Source: Coptis chinensis (Eukaryota; Streptophyta; Magnoliopsida; Ranunculales; Ranunculaceae). From it: 64,000 nt of DNA. Below are positions 10,860 through 22,125 of this stretch, piece after piece; the stretch's first letter is position 1, and the number at the start of each line of letters is the position of its first letter. The stretch is taken from NCBI GenBank assembly GCA_015680905.1, contig CM027378.1:78769501-78833500 (forward strand), given 5' to 3'. Made by a program: the position numbers and the translations under genes. The notes beneath the pieces were generated by a model. It made no database searches and was not told the origin of the DNA. It was given only the letters and a program-made list of their open reading frames with translations.

Positions 10860-11960
10860 GACTCCATTACCACGTGGCATCTAAATATCAGCTAAAATTA
10901 ACGCCCTAATTAGTTCTTAGTCTCCTTACTAAAAACGAAAAGAGAGAGAGAGAGAGAGAAAAAAAACTAAGCACATTTGACAATAATTTGACATAAAAAC
11001 TTAAAAAGACAATAATTTTTTTTCCTGAAACTCATTCTCCCTTTTTTTTTAACATCCAAAACAAGTTTTAGGCCATGGAGGTGTGGAACTATTGGAAGAT
11101 GGATGACACCGGAGTCCAGGAGTAACAATGTTTCTGATAGTGGATACCATAGTATAAAATATCGCGATATGTATCGAGTTTTCAAAAAAGATATGATAAT
11201 ATCAAGGATATTAGTTTGATACATTCAAATCAAATGCCTAAAGGGTAATCATTGTCGAAGTATCCACAAATATCACGATATTTCCAAACCTGTTATCATA
11301 ATATATTTTTTTTTATTGACAAGCCTATTTTAAAAGAGATAAGTAACTCTTTGATGCTGGCGAGGTTCGAGCTCCAGACCTCTGGTATCATCACTCAAAG
11401 GTTTTACCGACTTTGCTAGTCGGCACCTACATCATAACAATTACCTTACCACTCCTCAAATTCTTTTCTTCATCAAAATTTTCACCTAGGTTGAAGCTCT
11501 TAACTCATAGACTCAATTAATTATCTTCTCCATTCAACCTCAATAAGTCAAATTTCTTTATCTTTTACTAATCTTAAATGTAGAAGAAAGTTGGTGTTTA
11601 TTGGTTGAAGATAAGATTTAAGGTTTGTAGATGAAGAGATAATATTTCATTGAACCCATTTTCTCATTCTCATATTTTATTTTATTTTTCGTTTTTCTTT
11701 AAATCTAGATATGAGATTTTAAGATTCAATACACTTGAATAAATTCAATTCTTTCTCCTATTTTTGATCTTTCGTTCAAAAATTCAGATCAATGACATGT
11801 TAATATTTTATAACTTTCTTTTCAATATTTTAGTTTTTATCTTTTCTTAATCTCAATTTCCTTTTGTGAATCAATATTTTTTTTTCTTTTCTTTTTTCGA
11901 TAACCAATCCTTTTGGTGAATTAGCCACTTTCTTATAATAGATCTTTTTGTTTCCATATA
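10860..11960. other. AT-rich spacer, no gene seen
   Basis: Contains a (GA)n run at 10941-10960 and a B-box-like motif (GAGGTTCGAGCTCCAGACCTC, ~11362-11382) without a tRNA fold. Nothing else could be supported. Confidence 0.5.
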
Positions 11961-11982
11961 AATCCTTCTAAAGAAATTTGAA

Positions 11983-12428
11983 TGGCATGACCTGATAACA
12001 GTACAGGTCATCCTCGATTGTGAAACTAGCATGCTTGTGGTCTTTCTCATGCAATAGGATCTGGTTGTAGCCAGATGACCCATCTGTGAAAGTTAACAGT
12101 TTATGTCCAGCCATCGCATCTACCAATTTGTCAATCTGCAGTAGAGGGTAATTGTCTTTTGGACATGCGCGGTTTAGATCTGTGAAGTCAATACATATTC
12201 TCCATCATTCTTCTTACGTACTAGGACAATATTAAAGATCCAGGCGGGGAAATTGATCTCTCTGACAAAATTAGTTGCCTTTAGTTTTTCAACTTCGGCT
12301 TTTATTGCTTTGGACCTGTCAGCACCTATCCTTCTCGGTTTCTGCTTGACTACTACTGCATCACTACGGACATTGAGCCGGTGGCATGCCACATGGGGGC
12401 AATTCCTGGCATTTCTTCGAATGACCAA
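11983..12428 (-). pseudogene. Reverse transcriptase N-terminal part (Tat-type), truncated
   Basis: Conserved RT fingers/palm motifs are visible: NFVREINFPAWIFNIVLVRK, then (frame shifted) DLNRACPKDNYPL, IDKLVDAMAGHKLL, FTDGSSGYNQI (with the first catalytic Asp) and LYCYQVMPF at ~11985. The similarity ends there, before the YxDD motif, so the protein is non-functional. Reading uses two frames, with a break at ~12185 between the canonical KWRMCVDF-like and TDLN positions. It follows the protease at 12690. Confidence 0.8.
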
Positions 12429-12689
12429 GCAAACACATCTATGTGTTCTCGAAGGAAATGTATTAGAGCTTAACGCTCTTCAGAACTCAACAAGGTGCCA
12501 ATGAAAGTGGTTTTTGGCAAGTTGCCTCCCATAATTTCTACTTCCTCTAATGGCTCTAGTGAGGGAGGGACCCTCCCTCTCTCTTGGGACCAGATCCGGG
12601 AGAAGGGGATCGAACTCTAATTGCTATTTGGCGGGTTGCCCCATCTCTATTAGTTCAAATGGGAGTGGGGACTACTTCGTTGCCATAGA

Positions 12690-13085
12690 ATAGCATACTT
12701 TGGCAGCCACCTGATCCCCTCTAATTGTCTTAATATTCCTGTTGTTCGGGAATTTCAGACATTGGTGATAGGTGCTTGGAACAGCTCGGAGTCTGTGCAA
12801 GTAGGTCTTGCCTAAGATCATGTGATAGGGAGTATTAGCTTTTACCACAACAAAGTTTATGATGAGAGTTACCAGACTAGTAGCTACGGGTAGTTGGATC
12901 TCCCCAACTATCAGAGCTTTGTCCCCACTGAATCCGGTTAGAGTTGGTGGCGACCATCTCAGAATCAGGAATCTGTAGCTTCTTGAATGCATCGTATTAT
13001 AGCACATCTGCTGAGCTACCTGAATCAACCAATATGCGATACAAATCATAATCTTCGAAAGGGAGTGTCAGAACAAGTGCATCTT
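12690..13085 (-). pseudogene. Retropepsin-type aspartic protease of Tat element, frameshifted
   Basis: Active-site motif VDSGSSADVL at about 13030-13000, followed by a stop and a YDAFKKLQ segment. The reading then shifts frame to LTGFSGDKALIVGEIQLPV, PYHMILGKTYLHRLRAVPST and GDQVAAKVCY, the usual order of a Tat protease domain. At least one frameshift near 12950 and one stop separate the parts. It would process the Gag-Pol polyprotein. Confidence 0.75.
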
Positions 13086-13372
13086 CATGTGAGCTTTGGA
13101 TGCTATAATAGTCGGCATCAGTGAAGAAGATAAGCGGATCTTTGTGGGGTATTGCGTTGACCTATGCACCCATAGTCAGTTCACTGTTTATGATCCTCAT
13201 TTGCTTGGCGATGCGCATTTGATGTCACACGCCCTTTTCAGAGACCTACCCACTTCGTTTGCTTGCCTTTCTGGAAATCATATTTAGCTGGAGGCGGCCA
13301 TTGAGCGGTCCAGTTCCTAGGGGGTCCTGAACTAACGTACTGATCTCCTCATGTTGTATTGCATTCGCCTGT

Positions 13373-14926
13373 TCATGTGCTACAAATTACTTCAAATACA
13401 CCCATTTCAATCAGATCCTGTAGTTCATTTTTCAGGGTCCTGCAAGCTCTGGTGATGTGACCCTTACTTTTATGGAACTTGTAGTAATTCCTTTGGTCTC
13501 TGGTACCCAAGGAGAGTGGCTTAAGTGAAGTTGGCCATTTGAGGTAACTCTGATTCTTGATGGAGCCCAGAACCTCATCTGGCCTTTTGTTCAAAGGGGC
13601 GAAGTTTCTGTTCATTGAGGGAAGAGTTTCTTCAACTCTTTCCACTCGTGGCTTCTTTTGTGGTTTTCCATTTGCGCTATTGGTTACATTCTGGTACTGT
13701 TCTCTGGGCATCCGTCCCTTTGATGGAGATTCAGCCCTTTGGCGGCCACGCTTATGGTCTCTTTTTGACTTTTGAGGGAAAGAGTTCCCTTCTCGAGGGG
13801 CCACAGGAGCTGTCCGACTAGTCTTTTTTGCTTCTTGACGTCTATTCAGGACATCCTCCTCCCACCCCGCATGAGTCTCAACCTTGTCTAGGAGTTCCTC
13901 TAAATCACGGGGTGGTTTCCTGGAGAGGGATCCGAATAAGGTGTTGTTTTCATCCAACCCTTGTTTGAAAGCTATTATGGCAGTCTATTCGTCGCAAGAC
14001 TCTATTTGGATTCAAATTTCCATGAATCGTTGCATGTAGGACCCCAATGCTTCTCTGTCCTTTTTCTTGATGTTGAACAATGCATCAATCCGCTTTGGTT
14101 GGTGCTTGTTGCATGAGTACCTGTCTATGAAGGTCCTAAATATATTTTCTGAGGACCTGATTTGCCGCTCAGGTAACCTGTGGTACTACTAGAGCGTAGA
14201 TCCAGATAGAAAAGCTTTCAAATCTTGACACATGACGTGGTCATACCTTTCATATTGTCCCATGGTTGCCCGATATTTGAATACGTGATCCACTGGATCT
14301 GACTTGCCATTGAAGACACTAAACTTCGGTTTCCAGTAGTCGCGGGGGTAAGGCTTTCTCATTATTCGAGATGCGAAAGGAGATCTGCCTACCCCCATTA
14401 TGATAGATTGAACAAGGGGGTCTTGCATTTTTCTCCCCTTGCCTGTCATCCGATGCATCTGACATATCAGGTCATTCTTCTCAGTTTCCCATGCAGCTTC
14501 TTTGGTGGAATGCTTCTTGGTCTGAGCTCTTTTCCTGTGTCTAAGGTCGACGTCACGATCCTGGTCAGTTGACACTGGTTAGGATGCCGTATTCGAGTCT
14601 TCATCTGAATTGCTATATTCTGACTCAGATGTCTCGAATCGAGCTGGGCCCTCGCGCCTTGGGGTCTTTGCACGACTACCTTTTGGAGGGTCATCATCAT
14701 CGATATCGATGAGTGGCTCCTTCCCTGTGTCAGATTGATACAAATGCCTCAGCAGCTGTACTTCTCGTTCAAGATTGCTTCTTTGCTGTTCTAGAGCCTG
14801 TACTACCTGGCTTGCCTTAACAGACTTTGGGTTGGTAAGGACAACATTCTCACCATCTTGACGCTCCTCTTGAGTGTTATTCCTGGGGCCTGCACCAGGA
14901 GCAGCTGGTCCATCGGTGTTGGTCAT
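13373..14926 (-). pseudogene. gag of Tat-type element, decayed but in one frame
   Basis: A single frame of ~517 codons from the ATG at 14926 is interrupted by in-frame stops near 14579, 14189 (two adjacent), 14010 and 13988, without frameshift. The N-terminal part is Gln/Glu-rich with a predicted coiled coil (QALEQQRSNLEREVQLL). A retrotransposon gag core follows (PYPRDYWKPKFSVFNGKSDP, DPVDHVFKYRATM, LPERQIRS, ALGSYMQRFMEI, AFKQGL). The C-terminal nucleic-acid-binding part is basic and ends in YYKFHKSKGHITRACRTLKNE, a degenerate zinc knuckle whose first Cys is Tyr. Gag forms the virus-like particle in the cytoplasm. Start chosen because it follows the PBS leader and begins the conserved N-terminal part. 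Confidence 0.8.
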
Positions 14927-15124
14927 AGGTCATTAGAGGGGGTTATTCACATCATGGCAACCGACGTTCTCCCCCCCCCCCTTTCAGGTATCTCGTGCTC
15001 TTCTTCTCTCACGGCAACGCTGCGCGTGGTAGCGCCACCCTTTGTTTTCTTTGCTCCTGCCATCATAATGGTAAGAGTTTTTAAACTAAATCAGTCATTC
15101 TGAATGAATGTTTACCTGCTTTCA

Positions 15125-15142
15125 TCCCCACAGACGGCGCCA
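15125..15142 (-). promoter_or_regulatory. Primer binding site of Tat element
   Basis: On the minus strand TGGCGCCGTCTGTGGGGA lies five bases after the LTR end (CTACA). The first nine bases match the 3' end of tRNA-Asp; this longer PBS type is usual in Tat/Ogre elements. It primes minus-strand synthesis. Confidence 0.8.
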
Positions 15143-15147
15143 CAAGA

Positions 15148-15380
15148 TGTAGGGGAGTTTTCGAGTATCCCCTGATCTTCCTCTGTGCCTTGTGATCCAG
15201 AAGCTTTGACTGAGTAGAGAAGGGATGAGATAATTGTGAGTTCAGGGTTGAACCGCTTGGCTGCTACCTACGTAGTATCTCCTTGTTTATTTAGGAGAAT
15301 CAAACCCTATTTTGCGTAGTTCCTAAGAGCAAATCAATATGGTTTATATAGGGAAGAGCTATGAGAGTCCTAGGGTTAGG
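15148..15380 (-). repeat. Tat 5' LTR, proximal (3') part
   Basis: Begins at TG (complement of the LTR 3' end ...CCCCTACA) beside the PBS. It contains a TATA box on the minus strand (complement of GGTTTATATAGGG, 15341-15353). It is interrupted at 15376-15380 (TTAGG) by Athila element B and continues at 29392. The two parts sum to ~686 bp. Confidence 0.75.
15376..15380. other. Target site duplication, left copy (TTAGG)
   Basis: Identical to 29387-29391 on the other side of element B. Confidence 0.9.
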
Positions 15381-16861
15381 TGAAAAATGTAAAACGCTAG
15401 TTTTACCTATGAATAAGTGATGAAACTCAAACGTAAGTAAAACTAAGACTATTTATGTGCTTTTATTATCATAGTTTTCTACTCTCGTTATCAATGCAAT
15501 ATATTTAGAGTAGAGAATTCGTTCCACTCCTAGTTCATTTAGATTGTAACTTTTACTAGTTTTGTGTAAGCTACCAAAGTTGTGAGAGTAATGGAATTGA
15601 AATTGACTACGATGGTGAATCAACTAATCAAGATGCGATAAATAAAATGACGGCAATTCAAATGTAAATTGATAATATGGGGAGGAATTAGGGGAATTTG
15701 ATTCCACCTTGATTCAACTTAATAAACTAACATAGAACACGTTCTAATCCTAATCTTTACATTTTCACGTAAAGGTTGGGTATTTCTAATCCCTAATTAT
15801 TCATGGTAATCTCTACCAACTAATAACTAGCATGTGAAGAAATCAAACCCATTCTCATGGTGAACTAATAACTTTCTAGAATAGAATAGAAACATTACAA
15901 CCAATTCTATGCTAATACAATTAAGTTTCATCAAGGTTTCCTCAAACCCCTCTAATGGAGGTTTTAGCCTTGAATCATTAAACTATCATTTCTAACATAA
16001 ACACAACAAGAACAAGTCATTATTGAATAAGTATTAAACTTTATTAATCTAGTTGAACAATAGTATAATTATTCAAAATGAATTAAATATTGAATTAGAA
16101 ACTAAAACTAGAAATATAAACTAATACTTTATTATAAAATTAAATCTGATTCTAAATAAAATTCATTTCTTTGTTCTAAAAACTAATTATTGCTAATTAA
16201 CAAGATAAAAACTAAGTATTTTTATAATTAACTAAGTAAAAACTAACTCTAACTAAGTTTCTTGGTTCTCACTAAGTTACTTAAGAGCTAAGGCTTAGTC
16301 CCCTTTTAATAGAAGAAAACTAGATTCATAATTTCGTGCATGGTCTGAGGAGCCATGATTTGGGCATGAAAATAGAGCCCAAAACCTCATTACTTCAGTC
16401 CACAAAGGGGTTTCAGCTGGAAATGATTTTAATAGCCTTTTCGTCCACTTCTGCTTCTCTGATTGGGTCAAGGCTTGGACCATTAGAAATCTCTTTCTAA
16501 GCCGGTCGTTTTGACATAAGGTAGGCCCAATTCTGAGGTCTGAGTCCAAAGATACGGCCTTCGGAAGTTCTACTGACTTTTATACGCTATTTCAGCCCGC
16601 GTTGACTTTGACTTTTCAGCTTTGACTGGGCTTTAAGAAGGCTTTTTCTCCTTGAATCTTAGCCTTTAATCATAGAACTTCTTAGCAACCAACCTTTGCT
16701 TCTTTATCTCGCAAAAGGGACGCATTTCTGCATATATTCGACTCCAATGCCTGAAATACATAAGAACACGATAACAATACTAACTCTTACTTATTAATCA
16801 CATAATTGGTCTAAAAGTAATATTGTTAAGGGGTTAAAACTACAGTTTTGGGCTCTTATCA
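15381..16861 (-). repeat. 3' LTR of element B
   Basis: 1,481 bp; minus-strand start TGATAAGAGCCC at 16861 directly after the polypurine tract, end ...TTTTTCA at 15381. It is nearly collinear with 27947-29386; the 1,440-bp partner lacks ~30 bp near 28025 and differs in small indels. A TATA box (GTATAAAAG, complement 16577-16585) lies in the middle. Confidence 0.9.
16577..16585 (-). promoter_or_regulatory. TATA box in 3' LTR of element B
   Basis: Minus-strand GTATAAAAG. The equivalent site in the 5' LTR (about 29102-29110) reads GCATAAAAA, so the promoter copy that would drive the element is altered. Confidence 0.5.
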
Positions 16862-16877
16862 AACCACCCCCAAACAG
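16862..16877 (-). promoter_or_regulatory. Polypurine tract of element B
   Basis: Minus-strand CTGTTTGGGGGTGGTT immediately upstream of the 3' LTR; identical core to element A. Confidence 0.85.
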
Positions 16878-17391
16878 TATTTTGCTTGTCCTAAAGCAAA
16901 TATGAGAAATTAGAATAAGTGACCAAAAATAGAGTTCTAACTAATCTCGTTTCGTTGAGTACGATTACGTTGACCATATGCAACAAGGCCTTAAACCACT
17001 AGGAATTCCCTAGTGGACGAGTTATAGCCTCGTGAGAGTTTTCCAGTGAAGATATTCACAAACTTCATCTATACTACAACGACTAAGAAATAAAACTATT
17101 GTTTCCTTACTTATTCTCAGATCTATCCATCTCACTAGCAATGAATACAGAATAATCAAATCGAAACCTAAGCTAATATATGCTTAATAACCAATCATCT
17201 ACGAATAAACATATATACAATGAGTAATGCTATGTAATGCACTAACAGGTCCGTTTCTGAAACTTTGGAATAACGTCCTTAAGTAGGTCCTCACATAAAT
17301 GTCAAGACAAAAACACTCTGATTTTTCCGCTCAAGTTTCGCTACTCCAATGTGCAGTGGGCACACTTTACCTTATAATCTCAATGACACAC

Positions 17392-18551
17392 TGATAGGGT
17401 TATATACTAAAAGCATTACTTTTGTAATAACTCTAATTCTTTATATTTTGAATGAGAATCATATGGGCAAATGTTATGCATATTATATATGTTATTAGTT
17501 ATATGCATGTGTCTAATACTTTATGTTGTAGATGATATGGTGTGGACACACAAAAGATCATATCATCAGTACCTTATAAAGTATAAGTAATCGTTCACAA
17601 CCTAGATGGATTTGGACAAACCATTGGTATGGTTGTAGTATAATCTGGTAATAGTCTATCTTGACTATATGATTACACTAGTACACTTTGTGTGTATTGA
17701 ACAGGACCAAGTGAGGTTGTTTCTCTTTATACTGACTATATAAGAGAACAAACGCCTTTGTTATTATGGATGCTTGTCCTCTTAATCCGGATATAATAAC
17801 GGGCACTTACGTGCATTGTACATTACTTTAAATCATCAATGAGTGAGATTCATTTGTGAATCAACAAACTCGATGGATTGGGTAATAGAAGAAATTCGTG
17901 GCCCACAGGAAGTCGGGTTGATGATGTCCCCTTGAGGAGCTCAAAAAGATTGTCATGTAAACCCTGCAGGTGGATTTATTCCGACATGACAATGAGGTTG
18001 AGTGGTACTACTCAAGGACATAAGAAGTTGATTGATGTAGTTGTCAGTAACTTGACTTAATCAACGGGCATTCGATATCTTAAACACGGGGAGATCAAAG
18101 AGCATATAATATGGAGCCCATAAACGCTGACACGTAATTTGGGATTAGGGCGGTAGTGCAACAATGGCCTTTAGTGGAATAAGCCATTTGTTGACGGACT
18201 TGGGCCGTGTGTTCTGGGCGAACATGGGAAGCCCAAGCCCGTCAGGAGGCCCAACCCTAATTTCTCCTCATGGTCCTTGTTGTAGCCTATAAATTGGATC
18301 TAGCTTTGTGAGAAAGAAGGGGATTGGTAGATAGTTGCCCACACAACATCCAAATCTATTGAAAGGAATACAACAGAAGATCAAGGGGTTGATTGTTGAT
18401 TCGGATTCATAACTATTGGATTCTCAAAGATATCAAGAAGCTGGTCTAAAGGTATGAATTTTCTATCCAAAATTGTGAGAACCCATTAGTTCCGCTGCGC
18501 GTGGTTTTCACAGTTTGTAGAAATTTGCATTATGAAATAACGGTTCCTACA
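17392..18551 (+). repeat. Solo LTR, family S copy 1
   Basis: 1,160 bp starting TGATAGGGTT and ending GGTTCCTACA, flanked by the 5-bp duplication CACAC (17387-17391 and 18552-18556). It contains a TATA box (CTATAAATT, 18288-18296). A second, inverted copy lies at 45751-47018. No internal region, PBS or second LTR is present, so it arose by LTR-LTR recombination. It sits in the 3' UTR of element B; the flanks rejoin to match element A around 5600-5640. Confidence 0.9.
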
Positions 18552-18606
18552 CACACAAGGAAGCCGAAGTTGATCAAACACATCTGCCACTTACTATCAC
18601 ACTAAC

Positions 18607-18977
18607 CAGTGCCGGCTTGTCCTTTATAGAAAAAAGGCGACCGCCTAAGGCCTCACTTTGAAAAAGGCCTCGTAAGTTGCATGGTTTGTTGGAAAATCCC
18701 CAAAGTTCACCTTAAAAATAGGCCTTAATTTCGCTTATATCATAAAACCCAAAAGAAATTTCTAAAACTAATAATCTAACATGTAAATTCCTTCCTGAAA
18801 ATTAGGCCTCCACACGAATCACGGGGAAAAAACTTCCCAAAATTTATAGGCCTCAATTCTTAGTTTCTTACTACTTATATACCATTTTTCTTTATTAAAT
18901 TGTTGAGAAAAAAAGGCCTCAATATAACAATATTATGAAATCCGCCTTAGGCCACACTTTGGTTTGAGCCGGCCCTG
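18607..18977. mobile_element. hAT-type MITE
   Basis: 371 bp with terminal inverted repeats CAGTGCCGGCT.../...AGCCGGCCCTG and internal GGCC-rich subterminal blocks (GCCTAAGGCCTC versus GCCTTAGGCC). The 8-bp direct duplication ACACTAAC (18599-18606 and 18978-18985) is the hAT hallmark. Non-coding; inserted in the 3' UTR of element B. Confidence 0.92.
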
Positions 18978-18985
18978 ACACTAAC

Positions 18986-20215
18986 CTATTCCTAATTGAG
19001 CTAGAGGTCTTTATTAGGTGTTGCGATGATTAGGTGATAGTTTAAGAATGAAGGAAATGGATATTAAAAAAGAACCAGTCTGAGATAATAGAGTCTTCAT
19101 ATTATATAACTCAGAGAAAACCTTGTTCTTTACCTTGCTTCTACACTTTGTTTCCATCCTTAGCCATTTTTTTTTCTTTTTCTTTGGCTTTTAACTCATT
19201 TGATTCTATTTTTGGAGTTCTAACTCTTTCTTTTATTTTATTTTTGTTTTTATTTATTTATTTTTATTTAGAATGGAAACTTTCTTTTCTTATTTGAAGC
19301 AACTAACAAATCTTGGTTTCAAAGGTCTTTCTCTTTTATATTCTTCCTCTCTATTCTCAGACTTATTCAAAGAATGGGTAGGCTGATTTTTATTTTTATT
19401 TTGTTTTGTAAAAGGGTAAAGGATTTGCGGTTTATGTAAGGTTAAAAAAATGCTCAGAGGGGCGACTAGCGGAAAATAATTTCATAAGGTTTGAATTTCT
19501 GGCTATATCGATCCAAAGAGGGCCTAAATTCTCGCTTAGGATATGGCATAGTGATCAAGCAAGTGGATGTGTGATTTCTCTATTTGGAATTTACTTCTCC
19601 CTTGTGTCATTTCTCAAATATTTTACTCATATAAGGCTTTAGGCTATATTCTCACATGATTTGTAGAATAAGTACTCTAGCCTAGATTTCAGAAACTTAC
19701 TGCCAATACAAACATAGATACTCATGCAATATATTTATAAAAAGATGCAATATATTACCTACATATTAACCTTAGATTCTAAAAGCTATTCTAATGCAAA
19801 GCTAACGTGAAACTTCTTGATTATTAAGAGCATATAAAGAAAACAATACCAATATTCCTAAGTGTATAACATAAACTTTTTATTTATATTTTTGCAATTT
19901 TTTGATTTTTTTCTAGAAAATAATTGTACATATCTATATCCTAACAGATGCCTTAAATTTCGCGTGTTTCTATGCCACCTCCAAACAAAAAATTATGCTT
20001 TGTCCTCAAAGTATTGAAATAAAAATGGTAGAAAAATACCATGGAAACGCGTGAAATTTTGGAACATCTGCAAAACAAAGTTAAAACATACTAATATAGA
20101 TAAATTAAAACAGACGCAACTCTATATGAGTTCCACCCGTTATGAGGTTACAAAAAGTAAATTGCTTGGGACATAAGCAGACACGAACAAAAATAAAAAC
20201 TTACCTCTTATCCAC
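18986..20215 (-). other. 3' UTR of element B, proximal part
   Basis: No coding frame. Pyrimidine-rich on the + strand (19150-19400), equivalent to the A-rich part 5200-5450 of element A. The complement of 19500-19530 repeats the block at 5041-5070. Confidence 0.6.
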
Positions 20216-20218
20216 GAT

Positions 20219-21137
20219 TAAGCGTCATCTTCCTCTTCTATAAAGAAGTGAGGTTCCTCCGCATCCTGCCATGCCATTATAATTGCCAGGCTTCATGCCA
20301 TTTATCATCTACTATAGCTAACCTGTCAACCGCCACTTGGTCGAATGGGGTGTAAGGTACAACCTGATGAGGTTGTATTCTCCACCCTTGCCAAGTCATT
20401 GCACGGAAAGATCGAATAATACAATTGGTGGGACTCACAATGTCGACCCCAACCCAATCCGTGAAGCGAGTACAAAAAATAGGGAAGAAACATAGCATAA
20501 TACGACAAACTAAAAAAGACATAAGAAGGTACTTATGCCTTATGCTATGGGCTCGTGCTAAACTAGATATTAGGGTTTGGGGAATATCATAGAGTATACG
20601 TCCCCCAGCTAAAGCAAGGAAAATATCACAAGTTTCGTCATTCGCAGAAGAATAACGCCATTCCCCTCTAATGTTTAGCATGATCCAAAACATAACAGTG
20701 CCCACGTTCATGGACAAGCTACCAAGGGCGACGTTATATTCCCCTTGGTCCTCTATCCTAAAGATTCATGCCCCGTAATGCTCATACAAATTCTCATAGT
20801 TATAAAGGTACGTATTATCTACCAAATAGGCCCATGAGTCTTGTATTTCAGCAGGCATAGCAAGTCCAAGAACAAAGGCTAACAAGAACATAGTAATTTC
20901 CATTGGTTCATCCTCAATGGTGGTGGAGAACACTTGTTCTCCATCTAGTCTATCAAAGAACTTACAATTATCATAAAAATAAGATGTAAGTGCAGGAGAA
21001 TAAAATTCATCAGGTCTTACCATTAGCGGTTCCTAACCTACGTGTATGATCACCTTGCAAAACCAAGCACCATAGGCATCACTTTGGAACAAATCTTCAA
21101 AAGACTACTCTGGTATGATACGAGGGGGTGTCATCAT
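20219..21137 (-). pseudogene. env-position module B of element B, decayed
   Basis: Homologue of 3428-4402. The frame starts at the ATG at 21137 (MMTPPRIIPE) and runs to 20277, with stops at about 21105 (Gln in element A), 21038 (Trp in element A) and 20766. The last ~18 codons (ending EEEDDA at 20219) need a frameshift. Visible blocks: FEDLFQSDAYG, RPDEFYSPALTSYFYDN, YENLYEHYGA, SMNVGTVMFWIMLNIRGEW, then RIMLCFFPIFCTRFTDWVGV with a Trp where element A has a stop. Unknown function; no signal peptide or convincing transmembrane helix is seen, so an envelope role is not supported by sequence. Confidence 0.6.
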
Positions 21138-21208
21138 AACAATTACACTCTAGAATTGCTGCAAACAACCTTGGAAAAACTCACAAAAAAAATCAGAAAT
21201 TTAAATGC

Positions 21209-21400
21209 CTGCCAAGGGCAAGGCGCGGGGTGCGCTCAGAATTGGCCTATGAAGGGTGTGGGGTGCGCTCCTGTCTTGGTCGAGGTTCAAATATTACAGC
21301 GTAGGGTGCGCTCAGAATTGGTCTATATAGGGCGTAGGGTGCGCTCCTGTCTTTCTCGAGTTCCAGGCGCTTTAGCGCAGGGTGCGCTTCGTATAACTTG
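21209..21400 (-). repeat. GC-rich ~77-bp minisatellite, array 1 (element B)
   Basis: GGGTGCGCTC-type motifs at about 21227, 21260, 21304, 21337 and 21379 alternate at ~33 and ~44 bp, giving a composite period of ~77 bp. Strikingly GC-rich within an AT-rich element. It lies between env-position modules A and B; element A has no such array. The same repeat recurs at 27540-27800. Confidence 0.85.
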
Positions 21401-21409
21401 AGTGCTCTG

Positions 21410-22120
21410 TAGTGAGGAGTGAAAGGTGAGAGTGCAATGTGAGAGGTGTGGGTTATGAGTATAGAATGAATCAAGTATATATAGGGTTTTAGTTTCTAAA
21501 ACAAATATCCACAAGTTGCCAAAAATTTTAAGGCAATTGCCAGAAACAAAATATTCTAAAACCAAAACGGAAACAAGTTAGGTGCATATTCCGAATATAA
21601 ACCAATAGCTTTTTGGTTGAATTCAAAATAGCAACTTCCTAATTATATTCATTGAATTTCCATTCTACAACAATATCTATTCTTAGCCACACCAATATCG
21701 GCAACATATTCTTAAACACTTGTATTTCCACAGTTTGCAAAATTTAACGTCTAAAATGGTGGATAAGATAAAAACAATGCAAAAAATAATAATACTACCC
21801 CCAAACAATTTGGGAAGGTGGGATTCATTCAAAAACCATCGCATGCTTGGACAAAAACTAAATTAAATTAAAATTTCAACTAACGATCAAATAGTCGAAA
21901 ACAAATACATAATTCAAATCTAACTAATAAACTAAACAACTCGAAATGAAATTTACTGAAAACAAGGAAATTCCTAAACACATCAGAACTAAACTCCTAG
22001 CCATGAGACGAGGATGGACTAGCATCGTCAGTTCTGCGTCGACGACCCTCATGCCTCACGGACTCATCAGAAGTGGAACCCTGATAAGGCGGCAAGCATC
22101 GCAGAACCTCTACTTGGAAC
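21410..22120 (-). other. Spacer between env-position modules of element B
   Basis: No protein similarity recognised; AT-rich on both sides of the GC-rich array. Confidence 0.5.
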
Positions 22121-22125
22121 TTCCG

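Larger units (their letters stand above)
11983..15147 (-). mobile_element. Tat-type Ty3/gypsy retrotransposon, 3'-truncated internal region
   Basis: Read leftwards from its LTR it contains PBS, gag, protease and the first part of RT, then stops abruptly near 11983; palm motif YxDD, RNase H, integrase and the 3' LTR are missing. The gag (PYPRDYWKPKF, DPVDHVFKYRATM) and protease (VDSGSSADVL) are of the Tat/Retand/Ogre type. Its 5' LTR is split by Athila element B. Confidence 0.8.

Noticed and set aside
11352-11425. tRNA-like B-box (GGTTCGAGCTCC)
   Set aside because: No A-box at the right distance and no cloverleaf; could be a SINE relic but poly(A) and borders are missing.
13557-13821. + strand ORFs opposite Tat gag
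   Set aside because: Antisense shadows; gag on the minus strand has clear motifs.
17878-18060. + strand ORF of 60 codons
   Set aside because: Lies inside a solo LTR.
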